A stretch of DNA of 64,000 bases from NCBI RefSeq assembly GCF_022832375.1, contig NZ_JALHLG010000005.1:62001-126000 (forward strand). The letters are read 5' to 3'. Origin of the DNA: Novosphingobium beihaiense. Its GTDB lineage: Bacteria; Pseudomonadota; Alphaproteobacteria; Sphingomonadales; Sphingomonadaceae. The translations under genes and the position numbers were made by a program. This document shows, piece by piece, positions 17,751 to 26,565 of this stretch (position 1 is the first letter of the stretch; every line of letters begins with the position of its first letter). The notes below the pieces were generated by a model that had not been told where the DNA came from, searched no databases, and saw nothing but the letters and a program-made list of their open reading frames with translations.

Positions 17751-17817
17751 GCTTCGCGACGCAGAAGTTTCCGGGGCTCTCCGGTGCGGGAGCCCGATTG
17801 GAGAGAAGCTACAGGCA

Positions 17818-19431
17818 ATGCTCGAATTTCCTACCTGGAAGAAGCTCTGGTACTGGGGGCTGACGCTTGCCGTCGCTGCTGCCGCGCTGCCTTCCCTGTT
17901 TTCCGTATCCGGGCTTCCGTGGCCCTCCGCGCTCCCCAATCCGCAGGTCAGCCTCGGGCTTGACCTTGCGGGCGGGAGCCACATCCTGCTCGAAGCCAAT
18001 GAAAAGCAGGTCGCCCAGCAGCGCCTTGAGAACATGGAAGAGTCCGTACGGGGCCGTTTCAAGCTGGCCAAGCCGCGCATCCGCATCGGCGATATCTCCA
18101 GCGCGGGCGGCCGGTTGAGCTTTCTGCTCAAGGATCCCTCGCAGGTCGATGCCGCGCGGGAGGAAATCCTGCCGCTCACCACCGGCGCCGGGCTCACCGG
18201 CCAGCGCGACTGGGATATCGCGGTCGAGGACGGCAGCCGTTTCGTGCTGACGCCGACTCGCGAAGGGCTGGCGCAGGCCGTGTCCAACGCGATGGATTCG
18301 GCGATTGAGGTGATCCGTAAGCGTATCGACGCGCTCGGCACCCGCGAACCGACGATCATCCGCCAGGGCGAGAACCGCATTGTCGTGCAGGTTCCCGGCC
18401 TCGACGATCCGACCGCGCTGAAGGAACTGCTCGGCAAGACCGCCAAGCTCGAATTCAAGCTGGTTGACGAGACTGCCGCGCCGAACGACGTTAAGCAGGG
18501 CATTGCCCCTCCGGGCGACGAGATCGTGCCCTGGGCCGATCCCAATGCTCCCGGTTCCGGCGGCGTTCCGGTGATCGCGGTCAAGCGTCTGGGCGGCATC
18601 AAGGGCGATCAGCTCACCAATGCCAAGCAGGCGTTCGACAGCCGCAACAATACGCCGGTCGTCTCGATCACGTTCGATCAGCAGGGCGGAGCCAAGTTCG
18701 CCAAGCTGACCAGCGAGAACGTCAACAAGCGCTTCGCCATCATCCTCGACGGCAAGGTGCTCTCCGCCCCCAGCATCAATGAGCCGATCCTGGGCGGCAG
18801 CGCGCAGATCCAGGGCAGCTTCTCCGTGCAGTCGGCCACACAGCTCGCCATCGCGCTGCGTTCGGGCGCGTTGCCGGTCGATCTTACCGTGGTCGAGGAA
18901 CGCACCGTAGGGCCTGACCTGGGCGCCGACTCGATCCGCAAGGGCCTGATCGCCATGGGCGTCGGTTCGGGGCTGGTCGTGCTGCTGATGATCGCGGTCT
19001 ATGGCCGTTTCGGCATCTATGCGACGATCGCGCTGATCTTCAACCTGATGATGATCCTCGGCGTCATGGCGGTCATGGGCACGACCCTGACGCTGCCAGG
19101 CCTTGCCGGTTTCGTGCTCACCATCGGTGCTGCGGTGGACGCCAACGTGCTGATCTACGAACGCATGCGCGAGGAGCGCAAGAAGGGGCGGCGCGTGATC
19201 GCGGCGGTGGAGAACGGCTACAAGGAAGCCAGCCGCGCGATCTATGACGCGAACATCACCAACTTCATCGCGGGCGTGCTGCTCTTTGCCTTCGGCTCGG
19301 GCCCGGTGCGCGGTTTCGCGGTGGTTCTCATCATCGGCCTGTTCACTTCGGTCTTCACCGGTGTGACGCTGACCCGCATGTGGGTGGCCGACTGGCTGCG
19401 CAAGGCGCGGCCCACCGAACTGAACGTGTAA
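17818..19431 (+). CDS. secD: Protein translocase subunit SecD
   Basis: A 537-aa membrane protein that pulls on exported proteins from the periplasmic side. It has an N-terminal transmembrane helix, the signature LGLDLAGGSHILLE, and a periplasmic P1 domain including RIDALGTREPTIIRQGENRIVVQVPG. Five C-terminal helices follow, with the conserved LPGLAGFVLTIGAAVDANVLIYERMREE. A strong ribosome-binding site (GGAGAGAAG) precedes the ATG. The gene is 67 bases after yajC and 12 before secF, a classical operon. Confidence 0.98.
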   Translation: MLEFPTWKKLWYWGLTLAVAAAALPSLFSVSGLPWPSALPNPQVSLGLDLAGGSHILLEANEKQVAQQRLENMEESVRGRFKLAKPRIRIGDISSAGGRLSFLLKDPSQVDAAREEILPLTTGAGLTGQRDWDIAVEDGSRFVLTPTREGLAQAVSNAMDSAIEVIRKRIDALGTREPTIIRQGENRIVVQVPGLDDPTALKELLGKTAKLEFKLVDETAAPNDVKQGIAPPGDEIVPWADPNAPGSGGVPVIAVKRLGGIKGDQLTNAKQAFDSRNNTPVVSITFDQQGGAKFAKLTSENVNKRFAIILDGKVLSAPSINEPILGGSAQIQGSFSVQSATQLAIALRSGALPVDLTVVEERTVGPDLGADSIRKGLIAMGVGSGLVVLLMIAVYGRFGIYATIALIFNLMMILGVMAVMGTTLTLPGLAGFVLTIGAAVDANVLIYERMREERKKGRRVIAAVENGYKEASRAIYDANITNFIAGVLLFAFGSGPVRGFAVVLIIGLFTSVFTGVTLTRMWVADWLRKARPTELNV

Positions 19432-19443
19432 GGGACTGCTGCC

Positions 19444-20430
19444 ATGCGTCTACTCAAGCTTGTCCCCGACAACACCAACATCAAGTTCCTGCGCTGGCGG
19501 GTGCCGTTCTACGTGGTCAGCATGATCCTGATCGCCGCGAGCTGGGGCCTGATCATGAACAAGGGGCTGAACTACGGCGTCGATTTCGCCGGCGGCCAGG
19601 AAATTGAGGCCACTTTCACCAAACAGGCCGCCGCGCCCGTTGCCGCCCTGCGCGAGCAGGTGAGCAAGCTGGGGTACGGTGATCCGGTGATCCAGCGCTT
19701 CGGCGCGCCCAACGAAGTCTCGATCCGCACCAAGCTGCCCGAAAGCGCCGAGGGTAACCCCGGCGCGGCCGAGGCGATCTCCAAGAAGATCATCGCCACC
19801 ATCCGGGCGGGCAATCCCGATGTGCGGATCGAAAGCGTCAGCACGGTGTCGGGCAAGGTCTCGGGCGAATTCCGCCAGACCGCGCTTTACGCGCTGGGTG
19901 CGGCGATGCTGGCGATCTCGATCTACATCTGGGTCCGCTTCGAATGGCAGTTCGGCGTGGGCGCGCTGTTCGCTCTGTTCCACGACGTGTCGCTGACGCT
20001 GGGCATGTTCGCGCTGTTCCAGCTCGAATTCAGCCTGCAGATCATCGCCGCGATCCTGGCCATTATCGGCTATTCGCTCAACGATACGATCGTCGTTTAC
20101 GACCGTATCCGCGAGGATCTGAAGAAGTTTCGCAAGATGCCGCTTCCCGAGCTGCTGGACATGTCGGTGAACGAGACGCTGGCGCGGACCGTGATGACGT
20201 CTGCGACGCTGCTGGTGGCACTGATCCCGCTGCTGTTCTTCGGGCCGGAAAGCCTGTTCGGACTGACCGCGGCGATCGTGCTCGGCATCTTCGTGGGTAC
20301 GTACAGCTCGATCTACATGGCCGCGCCGATCCTGATCTGGCTGGGCGTGAGCGGAGACAGCTTCGTGCCCACCGAATCGGCGGTGGACCGGCAGGAGCGT
20401 CTGGCGCGCGAACGCAGCGCCAAGCCCTGA
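19444..20430 (+). CDS. secF: Protein translocase subunit SecF
   Basis: A 328-aa partner of SecD. The N-terminal helix precedes the conserved GLNYGVDFAGGQEIE segment. The C-terminal membrane domain carries AIIGYSLNDTIVVYDRIRE, the RND-type hallmark, and FGLTAAIVLGIFVGTYSSIYMAAP. Length is normal. It is the last gene of yajC-secD-secF; a strong hairpin terminator follows at 20455. Confidence 0.98.
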   Translation: MRLLKLVPDNTNIKFLRWRVPFYVVSMILIAASWGLIMNKGLNYGVDFAGGQEIEATFTKQAAAPVAALREQVSKLGYGDPVIQRFGAPNEVSIRTKLPESAEGNPGAAEAISKKIIATIRAGNPDVRIESVSTVSGKVSGEFRQTALYALGAAMLAISIYIWVRFEWQFGVGALFALFHDVSLTLGMFALFQLEFSLQIIAAILAIIGYSLNDTIVVYDRIREDLKKFRKMPLPELLDMSVNETLARTVMTSATLLVALIPLLFFGPESLFGLTAAIVLGIFVGTYSSIYMAAPILIWLGVSGDSFVPTESAVDRQERLARERSAKP

Positions 20431-20454
20431 ACCATCGGTAACAGACTGGTTCGA

Positions 20455-20492
20455 AAGCCCCGGAGCCGTAAAGCGCGGCTTCGGGGCTTTTC
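20455..20492. terminator. Rho-independent terminator after secF
   Basis: AAAGCCCCGGAGCCG pairs with CGGCTTCGGGGCTTTT around a 7-base loop, with one mismatch and a T run on the plus strand. Because the left arm starts with AAAG, it may also stop the converging glycosyltransferase transcript. Confidence 0.88.
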
Positions 20493-20502
20493 GTTTAACG
20501 GC

Positions 20503-21729
20503 CTACCAGGCGCCTGCGAGATGTTCCTCGGCGCCGATGGGCATGCCTTCCAGAACGTCGCTCCAGAAGCGCACGATATTGCGGGCGCTGATGCCCCAGC
20601 TGAAGCGGCTGACGTTGGCGGCGACGTCCGCCTGGCTGGGCGGATCGGCCAGAATCGCGGTTACCGCTTCGGCAATGCTTTCAGGCGTGCGCGATATCAG
20701 GCGCCCGGCGCTCTCGTCCTTCACGATCTCGCGGGCACCGCCGATGTCGGGGATCACGATGGGCGTGCCGCAGGCAAGGCCCTCGATCCAGACATTGGCG
20801 AGCCCCTCGCTGGCCGAGGGCAGCACCAGCACGTCCGCGGCGCAAAGCACATGCGGCAGCGCGTCGTGATCGACGAGGCCGAGGAACTGCACCCGGTCGG
20901 CCACGCCCAGCCGTTTGGCCAGGGCTTTGAGGCCGGTCTCGTCCTCGCCCGCACCGGCCAGTGCCAGCCGCGCATCGGGCAAGTGCGTCAGCGCTTCGAT
21001 GACCAGCCGCTGCCCCTTGCGCGGGATCAGCGCGCCGGGCGTGACCAGCAGCGGCCCTTCGGACCAGATGCCGAGGTTGGGCATGGCCGAGACCAACGCG
21101 CGCGCCGCACCGCGCTCCACGGTGTGGAACTTGTCGCGGTCGAGCCCGGTATAGTGCACGCCGATGCGGTCCGCGGGCATGCCAAGCGCGATCATATCCT
21201 CGCGCAGCGCCCGGCTGACGGCGAGCAGCCCGGCGGACTGTTCCGCTGCCTTGCGCATTTGCGCCAGCGCGCGCGGACGCTGGCCCCAGAAGTGGATGTC
21301 CGCCCCGCGTGATTTGATCGTCAGCGGCAGGCCCAGATCGCGCGCGATGATCGCGGCCGCAGGGCCATCGGGGAAGAAGAACTGCGCATCGACCAGATCG
21401 AAGGGCTTTTCCGCGTGCAGCTTGCGCGCCAGCGGCAGCACGGCCGAGGCAATGCGCCCCGGATTGGAATCGCCGCCGATCTTGGGGAACAGCATGAAGC
21501 GCGGATAGTGAACCTTGAGCCCCACCGCTTCGCTCACCTTCGGGATATCGCGCAGCCGGGCGTAGGGCGGGCGCGTCGACAGCGGCCAGGGCGGCATGCC
21601 GATGGGGCTGATCATCGTCAGATCGACATCGCCGCGCGCGACGACCGCGCGCATCTGGTTGCCGACGAAGACGCCGAACGAGGGCTTCACCGGATTCGGG
21701 AAGAGCGTGGAAATCGAAAGAATCCGCAT
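20503..21729 (-). CDS. Glycosyltransferase family 4 protein
   Basis: A 408-aa GT-B retaining glycosyltransferase. The N-terminal Rossmann half begins MRILSISTLFPNPVKPSFGVFV and contains ADIHFWGQRPRAL. The C-terminal nucleotide-sugar half has GALIPRKGQRLVIEAL, DHDALPHVLCAADVLVLPSASEGL and the EX7E-type NVWIEGLACGTPIV. No membrane segments are seen. The start was set where homology begins; an ATG 12 bases earlier is possible. It lies just downstream of the XRE regulator on the same strand (23-base gap). The substrate is unknown; surface polysaccharide or lipid glycosylation is likely. Confidence 0.88.
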   Translation of the reverse strand: MRILSISTLFPNPVKPSFGVFVGNQMRAVVARGDVDLTMISPIGMPPWPLSTRPPYARLRDIPKVSEAVGLKVHYPRFMLFPKIGGDSNPGRIASAVLPLARKLHAEKPFDLVDAQFFFPDGPAAAIIARDLGLPLTIKSRGADIHFWGQRPRALAQMRKAAEQSAGLLAVSRALREDMIALGMPADRIGVHYTGLDRDKFHTVERGAARALVSAMPNLGIWSEGPLLVTPGALIPRKGQRLVIEALTHLPDARLALAGAGEDETGLKALAKRLGVADRVQFLGLVDHDALPHVLCAADVLVLPSASEGLANVWIEGLACGTPIVIPDIGGAREIVKDESAGRLISRTPESIAEAVTAILADPPSQADVAANVSRFSWGISARNIVRFWSDVLEGMPIGAEEHLAGAW

Positions 21730-21751
21730 GGATAACGCCATTCGTAGCGCT

Positions 21752-22324
21752 TCAGAGTTTCCTGACAAGCATCTCGGCAACGGCCAGCCACGCGGGATGT
21801 TCCACAACCACCTGGCGCTGGCCGCTGGAGGGGGGCAGCAATGCGATGCGATCCCCGTCGCGATCGATCAGACGCCCGAAGGCGAAGCGGCCGCCGGGGC
21901 GGGGCGCCAGCACATCGCGGTTCATCAGCCGGGGGGCGTCTTCGGGCGGATACTGGCGCAGCCAGACCTGATCGCCCGCCCGGTACTCGCCGCAGGAGGC
22001 CTCCACCACCAGCACCAGCCAGGGGGCATCGGTGGAGAGCGTGTGGGGCAGCATGGGCTCGACGGGGTTGCGCGCGGCCTCGGCGCCCTGATCGCCCAGC
22101 ACCGCGACAATGCGCGGCGGCTCGCTGTCTTCGCTGCGCAGGAGCAGTTCGGGCTCGACGTCGAGGGCGGCGGCAATCCGGTTCATCCACACGAGCGAAA
22201 GGTTGCGCATGCCCGTTTCGAGACGGCCGATGGTCTGCGCTGTGGTCGGCGGCTCGCAGGCGGCGGCAACGTCGGCCAGCGTCATGCCCTTCTGCTTGCG
22301 GATGTCGCGGATGCGGTTGATCAT
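21752..22324 (-). CDS. XRE-family transcriptional regulator, S24-like tail
   Basis: A 190-aa regulator. The N-terminal helix-turn-helix spans about residues 5-60 (IRKQKGMTLADVAAACEPPTTAQTIGRLETG). The C-terminal part (about 95-170, PWLVLVVEASCGEYRAGDQVWLRQYP...GRFAFGRLIDRDGDRIALLP) resembles the LexA/S24 beta fold. Its Ser-Lys dyad is not evident, so it is probably a dimerisation module. It is divergent from a DUF6456 gene across 92 bases containing GATAACC-N5-GGTTT, a likely auto-operator also found upstream of the orphan holin at 16923. Confidence 0.8.
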   Translation of the reverse strand: MINRIRDIRKQKGMTLADVAAACEPPTTAQTIGRLETGMRNLSLVWMNRIAAALDVEPELLLRSEDSEPPRIVAVLGDQGAEAARNPVEPMLPHTLSTDAPWLVLVVEASCGEYRAGDQVWLRQYPPEDAPRLMNRDVLAPRPGGRFAFGRLIDRDGDRIALLPPSSGQRQVVVEHPAWLAVAEMLVRKL

Positions 22325-22339
22325 GATGGGCCTCGATTT

Positions 22340-22356
22340 GATAACCTATTTGGTTT
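22340..22356. promoter_or_regulatory. Palindromic GATAACC-N5-GGTTT site upstream of XRE regulator
   Basis: The site reads GATAACC TATTT GGTTT, 15 bases upstream of the regulator ATG, in the shared promoter with the DUF6456 gene. It matches the defined positions of the site at 16962-16978. The location over the start region fits negative autoregulation. Confidence 0.5.
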
Positions 22357-22416
22357 TTCTCTTTCCTACAGATAGCCGCGTTTGGCAAGTTTCCCGTTCG
22401 TTACAGGGAGACCGTC

Positions 22417-22896
22417 ATGAAGCAGCATCTCGTCGAACGCGAACTGACCAGTGAAGGGCCGTGCCGTTCCGGCTCCGGTCCCCGCCGGGGGCGGCGCAGC
22501 GCTACGGTCAATCTGGCCGAATCGCCGCTCACCTGGCTGCATGCGCGCGGGCACCTGACCGACCGGCGTCTGGCGGCGGGCGAGCAGTTGCGCGCCGATT
22601 GGGAGCGCGCGCAGCTCGCCCCGCGCGTCACCATGCGCTGGGATCCGGTGCGGGTGTCCGGCGGGCCGGACGCGGAGCTGACGCCCGGCGAGCGCCAGCT
22701 TGCGGCCAAGGCGCGGTTCGACGGGGCGATTGCGGCAGCGGGGCCGGGGCTGTCCGACATCCTCTGGCGCGTGGCCTGTGCCGGGGAGGGGCTGCCCTCG
22801 GCCGAAAAGGCGTTGGGCTGGCCGGTGCGCAGCGGCAAACTGGTGCTGGGGCTGGCGCTTGACCGGGTGGCGGATTTCTACCGGGTGAGAGGTTGA
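22417..22896 (+). CDS. DUF6456 domain-containing protein
   Basis: A 159-aa protein. After a basic N-terminus comes the DUF6456 domain (about residues 35-155): ESPLTWLHARGHLTDRRLAAGEQLRADWERAQLAPRVTMRWD is its typical first half, and LGWPVRSGKLVLGLALDRVADFY its second. The family is alphaproteobacterial, presumed DNA-associated, and of unknown function; longer members carry an additional helix-turn-helix that is absent here. An AGGGAGA ribosome-binding site precedes the ATG. It is divergent from the XRE regulator and may be under its control. Confidence 0.75.
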   Translation: MKQHLVERELTSEGPCRSGSGPRRGRRSATVNLAESPLTWLHARGHLTDRRLAAGEQLRADWERAQLAPRVTMRWDPVRVSGGPDAELTPGERQLAAKARFDGAIAAAGPGLSDILWRVACAGEGLPSAEKALGWPVRSGKLVLGLALDRVADFYRVRG

Positions 22897-22956
22897 AGTG
22901 TCTCGACTTCGCTTGCCACGAACGGACAGGAGAGCGGTGTTTGCCTCCGCTCGTGC

Positions 22957-23102
22957 TAGGACGGATCGACATTCAGCCCTGACGGCCTGCAAATGGCGCT
23001 TTTGCACGCTTCCGGTGCTCACGTACATGAAGTACGCTGCGCTCCGGCTCGCGCAAAATCACCATTTTCGGCTCGCCATCTTCTGAATGTCGATCCGTCC
23101 TA
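22957..23102. repeat. 146-base imperfect hairpin element with 19-bp perfect arms
   Basis: TAGGACGGATCGACATTCA (22957-22975) is repeated perfectly inverted at 23084-23102. Further pairing is nested inside: AATGG...TTTTGC with GCAAAA...CCATT, CCGGTGC with a GCGCTCCGG partner, and CGTAC-ATGAA-GTACG at the tip. The whole can fold on itself as RNA or single-stranded DNA. The flanks (CCGCTCGTGCT left, AGCTTGTCGAAGC right) join into the dispersed REP-like sequence, suggesting insertion within one. It codes for nothing. Confidence 0.85.
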
Positions 23103-23103
23103 A

Positions 23104-23166
23104 GCTTGTCGAAGCATGCTGGCGCAACGCCGGCCTCCAGACCCTTCAACAAGCTCAGGGTGAGCG
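23104..23166. repeat. REP-like inverted pair (GCTTGTCGAAG family)
   Basis: GCTTGTCGAAG (23104-23114) and CTTCAACAAGC (23145-23155) pair with one mismatch around a GC-rich nested stem (CTGGCG/CGCCGG). The right unit continues as TCAGGGTGAGCG. This is the common sphingomonad extragenic family whose other half-copy is at 23493. Confidence 0.75.
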
Positions 23167-23340
23167 CGGGTGTTTCCAATTCCACGCATCTGGTGCTGGA
23201 GGAATGGGATGATCCTCAATGTTTCGTCATCGCGAACCCGCGAGGCGGGTGGAGCCATCCAGTGCGGCGTAAATCGCGCTGGATGGCCGCGCGGCCTGCG
23301 GCCGCTCGCAATGGCGATGCTTTCCGGATGGAACGGGCCA

Positions 23341-23481
23341 CAAAGTGACACATCGGAATGCAAGGTGACACATCGCTGCGCGCAAAGTGACACATGGACG
23401 GCACAAGGTGACACTTTACGGTCCAAGGTGACAGGTTTTCCCCTTGGACAGTGTAAATCGTGTCAACCGGGTGTCACCTTG
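23341..23481 (+). repeat. Phased CAARGTGACAC array A with conserved core
   Basis: Five direct units begin at 23341, 23361, 23383, 23404 and 23424, that is every 20-22 bases. Each starts CAAAGTGACAC or CAAGGTGACA(C/G). The last unit runs into a 36-base core (about 23435-23470, GTTTTCCCCTTGGACAGTG then TAAATCGTGTCAACCGG), closed by one inverted unit GTGTCACCTTG (23471-23481). The same arrangement occurs in mirror image at 50261-50417. The GTG-A-CAC heart of each unit is itself palindromic. It lies past the 3' end of uup. Confidence 0.9.
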
Positions 23482-23492
23482 TGCATCCCTCT

Positions 23493-23520
23493 CCGCTCGT
23501 GCTGAGCCTGTCGAAGCACG
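23493..23520. repeat. REP-like half copy
   Basis: CCGCTCGTGCTGAGCCTGTC continues into GAAGCACG. It is the same family as the unit at 23143-23166 and as the flanks of the hairpin element, and it abuts the 3' end of the ABC-F gene. Confidence 0.7.
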
Positions 23521-23531
23521 CAGGCGCCGTG

Positions 23532-25328
<1,797 letters not shown>

Positions 25329-25498
25329 GCGCGGCCCCTACAAGCGGGGGCAAGGGGCTGCAAGCGGGCGGCGAGAGCCGGAGGCGTGGATGGCGTGGGA
25401 AAGTGGCGTGGGAAATTGGCAACAGGTGAACCTGTCTGCCACCTTCCCGCCACATTCAGGACTTGTTCAACGCCGGAACCTTAGGCACCCAGACTGTG

Positions 25499-25810
25499 AT
25501 GAAAAAGCTTCTCCTTCCCCTCTCCGCACTTTCGGCGCTTGCGCTCGGCGCAGCCTCGCTTCCTGTCCGTGCCCATGCGGACGACAGCGGTGAGCAGGGC
25601 GAAGCGCGCAAGGAACGCAAGGCAGGCAATATCCTCTCGATCCGCCAGATCGAAAGGATCGTGCTGCCGCGGATGGGGGGGAAGCAATACCTTGGCCCCG
25701 ATTATGATTCCGCCGCAATGGCTTACCGGCTGAAGTTCATCCAGAACGGAAAAGTCTATTATGTCGATGTCGATGCCCGCACCGGGCGCATCATCGGCCA
25801 ATCGCGGTAA
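25499..25810 (+). CDS. PepSY-domain periplasmic protein
   Basis: A 103-aa exported protein with a signal peptide (KKLLLPLSALSALALGAASL, cleaved near RAHADD) and one PepSY unit (ILSIRQIERIVLP...YRLKFIQNGKVYYVDVDARTGRIIGQSR). The start ATG follows a GTG by one codon. PepSY proteins can inhibit periplasmic proteases or sense envelope state. It stands directly before a response regulator and kinase on the same strand, a frequent arrangement in which the PepSY protein is a target or signal of the system. Confidence 0.85.
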   Translation: MKKLLLPLSALSALALGAASLPVRAHADDSGEQGEARKERKAGNILSIRQIERIVLPRMGGKQYLGPDYDSAAMAYRLKFIQNGKVYYVDVDARTGRIIGQSR

Positions 25811-25887
25811 CCGTACCCCGGGCAGCCTCGCTTGACGCTCACCGGGTTTCGGCCCATTTCAGCCGGGTTCTTTAAGGGAGACCTGAA

Positions 25888-26565
25888 TTGCGCATCCTGA
25901 TCGTCGAGGATGAACCTACTCTGGGCAACCAGCTCAAGACCACGCTGGAGCAGACCGGCTATGCCGTGGACCTGTCCACCGATGGTGAAGACGGGCATTT
26001 CCTCGGCTCTACCGAAGAATACGACGCGGTGATCCTTGATCTCGGCCTGCCCGAGATCGACGGGCTTACTGTGCTGGGCATGTGGCGCAAGGAAGGGCGC
26101 AATTTTCCGGTTCTGGTGCTGACCGCGCGCGACAGCTGGTCGGACAAGGTGGCCGGGCTCGATGCCGGGGCGGACGATTATCTGGCCAAGCCGTTCCAGA
26201 CCGAGGAACTGATTGCCCGCCTGCGCGCGCTGATCCGCCGCGCTTCGGGCAATACGTCGAGCGAACTGACGGCGGGCGACGTGCGGCTCGATACCCGCTC
26301 GGGCCGGGTCACGCTGTCCGGCGAGCCGGTGAAGCTGACGGCGCAGGAATACAAGCTGCTGTCCTACCTGATGCACCACAAGGGCAAGGTGGTCAGCCGC
26401 ACCGAACTGATCGAGCACATCTACGATCAGGATTTCGACCGCGATTCGAACACGATCGAGGTCTTCGTCACGCGCATCCGCAAGAAGCTGGGTGCCGATG
26501 TCATCACGACGATCCGTGGCCTTGGCTACAGCCTCGACGATCCCGCCGACGCCCCCCGCGGCTGA
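25888..26565 (+). CDS. OmpR/PhoP-family response regulator
   Basis: A 225-aa regulator. The receiver domain has VEDE, Asp51 in VILDLGLPEIDG and Lys101 in LAKPF. The winged-helix output domain contains KLTAQEYKLLSYLMHHKGKVVSRTELIEHIY and the end motif TIRGLGYSLD. The GGGAGACCT ribosome-binding site is well placed before the TTG-free ATT-flanked start used here. Its C-terminus overlaps the start region of the downstream kinase, indicating coupled translation. The sequence is of the PhoP/QseB-like group. Confidence 0.94.
   Translation: MRILIVEDEPTLGNQLKTTLEQTGYAVDLSTDGEDGHFLGSTEEYDAVILDLGLPEIDGLTVLGMWRKEGRNFPVLVLTARDSWSDKVAGLDAGADDYLAKPFQTEELIARLRALIRRASGNTSSELTAGDVRLDTRSGRVTLSGEPVKLTAQEYKLLSYLMHHKGKVVSRTELIEHIYDQDFDRDSNTIEVFVTRIRKKLGADVITTIRGLGYSLDDPADAPRG

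Larger units (their letters stand above)
22897..23531. other. Gene-free repeat-rich region between DUF6456 gene and uup
   Basis: These 635 bases lack a credible gene: the open frames on both strands are short, overlap repeats and have no family features. The region holds four listed structures (hairpin element, REP pair, phased GTGACAC array, REP half). About 150 bases of unremarkable sequence at 23190-23340 contain GCGGCCTGCGGCCGC-type palindromes. Confidence 0.75.

Noticed and set aside
23341..23481. CRISPR array
   Set aside because: Units share only about 11 bases with spacers of about 10 bases, far below CRISPR repeat and spacer sizes, and no cas genes are present.
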